NCBI GenBank assembly: GCA_023667315.1
Contig: JAMPAI010000006.1
Coordinates: 61,358-125,357 of the forward strand
DNA: 64,000 bases
Reading direction: 5' to 3'
Origin: Ruminococcus flavefaciens
GTDB lineage: Bacteria > Bacteroidota > Bacteroidia > Bacteroidales > P3
Position numbers and translations under genes: made by a program. The notes under the pieces were generated by a model. The model was not told the DNA's origin. It searched no databases and saw only the letters and a program-made list of their open reading frames with translations. Shown piece after piece: positions 61,542 to 64,000 of this stretch; the stretch's first letter is position 1, and each line of letters begins with the position of its first letter.

Positions 61542-62870
61542 TTATATAGCATGTCGAATTCGATTTAGTCCGCCTTGTTGTTTACGCGACGCTTTAAATG
61601 CCTCGTATCTCTTCTTATCGTAAAAGAGTTGCATTGCCATGTAGTTATCATAAGCCAATTCCAACGATTTATCACCTTCTTCAATATAAGGTTCTGTACG
61701 TCGAATGAGCATATAGAATCCTTCCTCGTCAACCAATCCCATCGGATCCTCCGTGGTGTGCGCTAAATCAACTTGATGATGGAACTGATATTCTTCATTA
61801 GCTTCCATGAGTTTCATTTTTGCCCATAGATATGCATAAAGAACCTTGGCAGTCTCACCATGTTTTGCATATGAGTACCACGATTCTACAGACGATATCG
61901 CCGATTGTATCGACAGTTCTCCAGACCGTACCAATTTCATCAGCACCTTGGTCCGACGTTCCATCCTTGCGATACTCTTCGAACGGATATGCATATCGAT
62001 CCCATGCGTGGCAGGATTATACCACATATGATATCCGAGAAAACATATACCTTGATTGAATGGATGAATATACGACTTCTTATTCAATTTAAGACTCAAC
62101 GAATCCCGAACAAATGTGTTTATTTCCTTCAATGCATGCGAGGCTTCATTTTTAGTATTACAGATCAGGAGAAAATCGTCCGCATATCTCCCGTAATATT
62201 TAACGCGCAATTTCTCTTTGACGAAATGATCCAATGGGTCTAAGTACATATTGGATAACCATTGTGAACATTGAAACCCGATACATAGACCGATGTCATC
62301 TGCGTCATCATCTACATACGGGTTTAATACAGCTGTACATGCATCAATCTGAATATACAGCAACTTGCGAAGAAGTTCATCTATCAATAATGAACCAATC
62401 ATCTGTTTACAGATAGTATGATCGATTGAATAAAAGAACTTAGCAATATCTCCAGCGACAACCCAACCATCATTTGAAAAGTTCTGTTGATTGACATGAG
62501 ACATCATAAAATGCTGAATTCGCTGTACTCCATGATGAGTTCCTTTTCCAGGCTGACTTGCATAATTATCATGTATGAAACGCGGCATTAGAATAACCCG
62601 CAATACTCGTTTGCACAGTACATCTTGTACGATTTTATCTTCAAAGAAATCAGCAATAACATCTCGCTCTTTTGGTTCATACACCTTAAAGGTACTAACT
62701 CGATCGAGATAATATTTACCGCTTTTTAATCGATTTAATAGATGCACAAGATTCTTATGTAAATTCATATGATACCGAATTGATATCTCACGAAACTTCT
62801 TTCCTCTGCGTACTATATAATATGCTTCTCGAAGCGTTTCAATGGTAAACGCTTCATCGAATGTAATCAT
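61542..62870 (-). CDS. DGR-type reverse transcriptase
   Basis: ATG 62870 is preferred (GGTGAT upstream; a frame extending to 62969 runs through a hairpin and reads as non-conserved). Conserved RT blocks in order: QPGKGTHHGVQRI (~107-118), GDIAKFFYSID with D141, GFQCSQWLSN at 198-207 and YGRYADDFLL with YADD at 229-232. The G-x-x-x-SQ form instead of QG-x-x-SP is the mark of DGR reverse transcriptases. At 442 residues it has the usual RT core plus a thumb. It copies the template repeat with errors at adenines. Confidence 0.92.
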   Translation of the reverse strand: MITFDEAFTIETLREAYYIVRRGKKFREISIRYHMNLHKNLVHLLNRLKSGKYYLDRVSTFKVYEPKERDVIADFFEDKIVQDVLCKRVLRVILMPRFIHDNYASQPGKGTHHGVQRIQHFMMSHVNQQNFSNDGWVVAGDIAKFFYSIDHTICKQMIGSLLIDELLRKLLYIQIDACTAVLNPYVDDDADDIGLCIGFQCSQWLSNMYLDPLDHFVKEKLRVKYYGRYADDFLLICNTKNEASHALKEINTFVRDSLSLKLNKKSYIHPFNQGICFLGYHMWYNPATHGIDMHIRSKSIARMERRTKVLMKLVRSGELSIQSAISSVESWYSYAKHGETAKVLYAYLWAKMKLMEANEEYQFHHQVDLAHTTEDPMGLVDEEGFYMLIRRTEPYIEEGDKSLELAYDNYMAMQLFYDKKRYEAFKASRKQQGGLNRIRHAI

Positions 62871-62895
62871 AATTATCACCAGAAAGCGAAGAATT

Positions 62896-62919
62896 CGCCA
62901 TCCCCGAACAGGGATGGCG
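62896..62919 (-). other. hairpin in the spacer between template repeat and RT
   Basis: Stem CGCCATCCC / GGGATGGCG, loop CGAACA. DGR template RNAs are folded in this spacer, and a second stem CCCTTAT / ATAAGGG lies at 62991-63007. A role in priming or RT binding is inferred. Confidence 0.5.
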
Positions 62920-63090
62920 TTAAACGCGTATGTTGCGCTATGGCGCCTTTCGACGTCAACACCTCGCATACGACGTGCTATGTGGATTTTCCCTTATAGA
63001 ATAAGGGAGAGGACATAATTCCCTTGAACGTCATCTGATTTCGTCGAACGGAGGTTCCGTCCAAACTACTTTCCGCCTGTGACGCCCAAT

Positions 63091-63200
63091 CGACGTAGGG
63101 ACGGAACCCGTACGAGTTCGTCGGGTTGTTGTTGTTGTTGTTGTTGTTGATCGTCCCAGTAGTGTTGACGTAATAAACGTTGCTACTGTTCGGAGTTTAG
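63091..63200 (-). repeat. DGR template repeat (TR)
   Basis: Minus strand. From 63160 to 63091 the sequence matches the variable repeat at 64000-63944 except at adenines. It contains (AAC)8 followed by CCGACGAACTCGTACGGG and TTCCGTCCCTACGTCG. The left boundary is set by loss of match after CGTCG; the right end is uncertain because the variable repeat leaves the window at 64000. Translated in the frame of the target it reads N-rich then PTNSYGFRPY, the Asn (AAC) and Tyr (TAC) codons being the ones that mutate. Confidence 0.92.
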
Positions 63201-63241
63201 AATCATACCCTCATATATGTATGTTTACTGGGACGATCAAC
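63146..63241 (-). repeat. 16-bp perfect inverted repeat around the TR/avd junction
   Basis: GTTGATCGTCCCAGTA (63146-63161) and its exact complement TACTGGGACGATCAAC (63226-63241) are separated by 64 bases. One arm is inside the template repeat, the other covers the last codons and stop of avd. In the RNA they would pair and hold the 5' part of the template in a stem. Confidence 0.85.
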
Positions 63242-63746
63242 GTCTCTTCAGTATCGCAAACCCATCGGCATCTCGCTTTGTAACACCGACAGTCGAATTC
63301 TTTTGCGCTTTATACATATCATCATTAATTCGCTTAATCTTCCGTTTAATATTTTTAACCCATCGTTCATGATCATCTATAATAGCAGTGAACATTGTTG
63401 CACAATGATCCATGTTGATTGCGAATCCATCAGCCTTTAATGATTCTAGTACCATTAATAAGGCTTGAATATCCAATATATCATCGAATACCAAATCTTG
63501 AATGTTTCTAATCTTTTGCAGATCTTGTTGAGTCTTACTTTTCACATTCAGCCCTCGATATACATGCTTCATCAAGGTGAGTGAACTGTTTCGAAGCTGA
63601 TTAACTAAATCACCTCGGTATTGTTTTGGAAACTTTTGCGGATCTCGCGTCACAGTATAAATCCAATGAACGAAATCCTCTGTAGTAATTGCAATAGCTG
63701 ACATTGGTCGATTCTTTCTGTGTTTTAGATACGCAGGTGTGCCCAT
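63237..63746 (-). CDS. avd: Avd-like accessory variability protein
   Basis: 169 residues between the diversified gene and the template repeat, the usual place of avd. The body (TEDFVHWIYTVTRDPQKFPK .. RGDLVNQLRNSSLTLM) and the three later helices fit the four-helix, positively charged barrel of Avd, which binds the RT and RNA for mutagenic copying. Lys/Arg rich (IKRKIKRINDD, ILKRR). At 169 it is somewhat longer than typical (~125), with ~20 extra residues at each end. Its stop lies within the inverted repeat of the template region. Confidence 0.85.
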   Translation of the reverse strand: MGTPAYLKHRKNRPMSAIAITTEDFVHWIYTVTRDPQKFPKQYRGDLVNQLRNSSLTLMKHVYRGLNVKSKTQQDLQKIRNIQDLVFDDILDIQALLMVLESLKADGFAINMDHCATMFTAIIDDHERWVKNIKRKIKRINDDMYKAQKNSTVGVTKRDADGFAILKRR

Positions 63747-63759
63747 TTAATATACCTCA

Positions 63760-63822
63760 TCTTTCTTAAAATAAATCGAAGGACCAGGACAGAGCACAAT
63801 GACTCAATCCTGGTCCTTCGAT
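63760..63822 (-). terminator. intrinsic terminator of the diversified gene
   Basis: 15-bp stem ATCGAAGGACCAGGA / TCCTGGTCCTTCGAT with 18-base loop; on the minus strand TTTATTTT follows. It would separate the target mRNA from avd-TR-RT, which then need their own promoter or read-through. Confidence 0.8.
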
Positions 63823-63841
63823 GTTTCTTGGGTAAAAATCG

Positions 63842-63912
63842 ATGAGGGGCATAGTTACTCGTTTGCCGCACTCGACTATCGCTCGCGCTATCACTCGCAA
63901 CATGCCCCTCAT
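63842..63912 (-). repeat. long-range inverted repeat downstream of VR
   Basis: ATGAGGGGCAT (63842-63852) and ATGCCCCTCAT (63902-63912), 11 bp exact, with a 49-base loop rich in CTCG. It is nested between the VR hairpin and the terminator. Confidence 0.7.
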
Positions 63913-63913
63913 G

Positions 63914-63929
63914 ATCGCGTAAACGCGAT
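63914..63929 (-). promoter_or_regulatory. hairpin just after the variable repeat
   Basis: ATCGCG-TAAA-CGCGAT: 6-bp G/C-rich stem, 4-base loop, one base after the target stop codon and 14 bases after the end of TR/VR match. In the Bordetella phage DGR a stem of similar size with a 4-base loop just beyond VR is needed for retrohoming. No such hairpin follows the TR. Confidence 0.75.
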
Positions 63930-64000
63930 TTAGAACGGCAACGCGACGCAGGGACGGAACCCGCACGAGTTCGTCGGGGTGCTGTAGCCGATCGTCCCAG
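63930..64000 (-). CDS. DGR-diversified target gene, 3' end only
   Basis: Minus strand, open from the right edge to TAA at 63930-63932. The visible end reads GTIGYSTPTNSCGFRPCVALPF. GFRP-x-x-x-L near the end is the typical close of DGR-variable C-type lectin or formylglycine-generating-type domains. It holds the variable repeat. By analogy it is a receptor-binding tail protein; most of it lies outside the window. Confidence 0.88.
   Translation of the reverse strand, partial: GTIGYSTPTNSCGFRPCVALPF
63944..64000 (-). repeat. DGR variable repeat (VR), partial
   Basis: Aligns with the template repeat at 63091-63160. All substitutions are at template adenines: AAC to GGC, TAC, AGC and ACC, and two TAC to TGC. 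After CGTCG the sequences diverge (TR ATTGGGCG, VR CGTTGCCG). GGGTTCCGTCCC, without A, plays the part of the G/C-rich IMH. VR has four codons where TR has eight AAC. Confidence 0.92.

Noticed and set aside
62871-62969. N-terminal extension of the reverse transcriptase
   Set aside because: The 33 added codons run through a spacer hairpin and have no start-site support, while ATG 62870 has GGTGAT upstream and leads into the conserved RT.
63766-63966. Minus-strand frame overlapping the VR end
   Set aside because: It is out of frame with GFRPCVALPF and covers hairpins and the terminator; no ribosome site.
1-64000. CRISPR array
   Set aside because: No set of regularly spaced direct repeats was seen. 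The repeated intergenic motif is short and widely spaced.
1-64000. tRNA genes
   Set aside because: The intergenic gaps were scanned by eye for T-arm and acceptor patterns; none was convincing. tRNAscan-SE would settle it.
1-64000. Alternative genetic code (TAG or TGA recoding)
   Set aside because: TAA, TGA and TAG all act as normal stops, followed by terminators or new ribosome sites, and conserved proteins read through without internal stops.

Overview
The window is part of a large (jumbo-class) tailed-phage genome, most likely infecting a Bacillota/Clostridia-type gut bacterium. It encodes a terminase large subunit, two separate pieces of an RNA polymerase beta-prime subunit, a GroEL-like chaperonin, a J-domain protein, fibre-like proteins and a diversity-generating retroelement (DGR). 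I see no housekeeping genes, rRNA or tRNA. Genes are packed, most have strong AGGAGG ribosome binding sites, many overlap as ATGA, and intrinsic terminators are abundant. The host is inferred from the Shine-Dalgarno usage and from fibre repeats (VNGKAL.., SHTHS) common in Firmicutes phages. The standard genetic code fits throughout.

Layout. 1-11 kb (+): partial chaperonin, unknown proteins, the C-terminal piece of RNAP beta-prime, and an SF2 helicase whose 3' end carries an inserted HNH homing endonuclease. 11-14.4 kb (+): small overlapping unknown genes. 14.4-25.3 kb (+): an SbcC/Rad50/gp46-like ATPase, a DHH phosphoesterase, a J-domain protein, two tandem proteins with HTH and helix-hairpin-helix parts, a zinc protein related to HNH endonucleases, and an unknown 564-residue protein. 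25.5-29.3 kb (+): a cassette of fibre/appendage proteins sharing an N-terminal module. 29.3-34.3 kb (-): the catalytic N-terminal piece of RNAP beta-prime, and a probable tail-assembly-chaperone pair joined by a -1 frameshift at T8. 34.4-42.4 kb (+): a zinc-finger/nuclease-like protein, a 625-residue unknown, and a 1364-residue fusion of phosphoesterase, P-loop kinase, two acetyltransferases and a papain-like peptidase. 42.4-52.8 kb (+): small virion or accessory genes and two paralogous beta-solenoid proteins. 52.9-60.2 kb (+): terminase, another fibre protein, and a 44-cysteine protein followed by a small partner and a radical SAM/SPASM maturase. 60.2-64 kb (-): a structural-type unknown, then the DGR (reverse transcriptase, template repeat, Avd, and the 3' end of the diversified gene, which runs off the window).

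Twelve intergenic sites carry versions of TATATATTATA / TATATACTATA, usually 30-100 bases before a start codon and often just after a terminator. I infer that these are promoters read by the phage polymerase. The two features most worth pursuing are the Cys-rich protein/radical SAM cassette (a possible phage-encoded peptide cross-linking system) and the DGR, whose template holds eight AAC codons where the variable repeat has four. The 1364-residue multi-enzyme fusion and the split polymerase come next.
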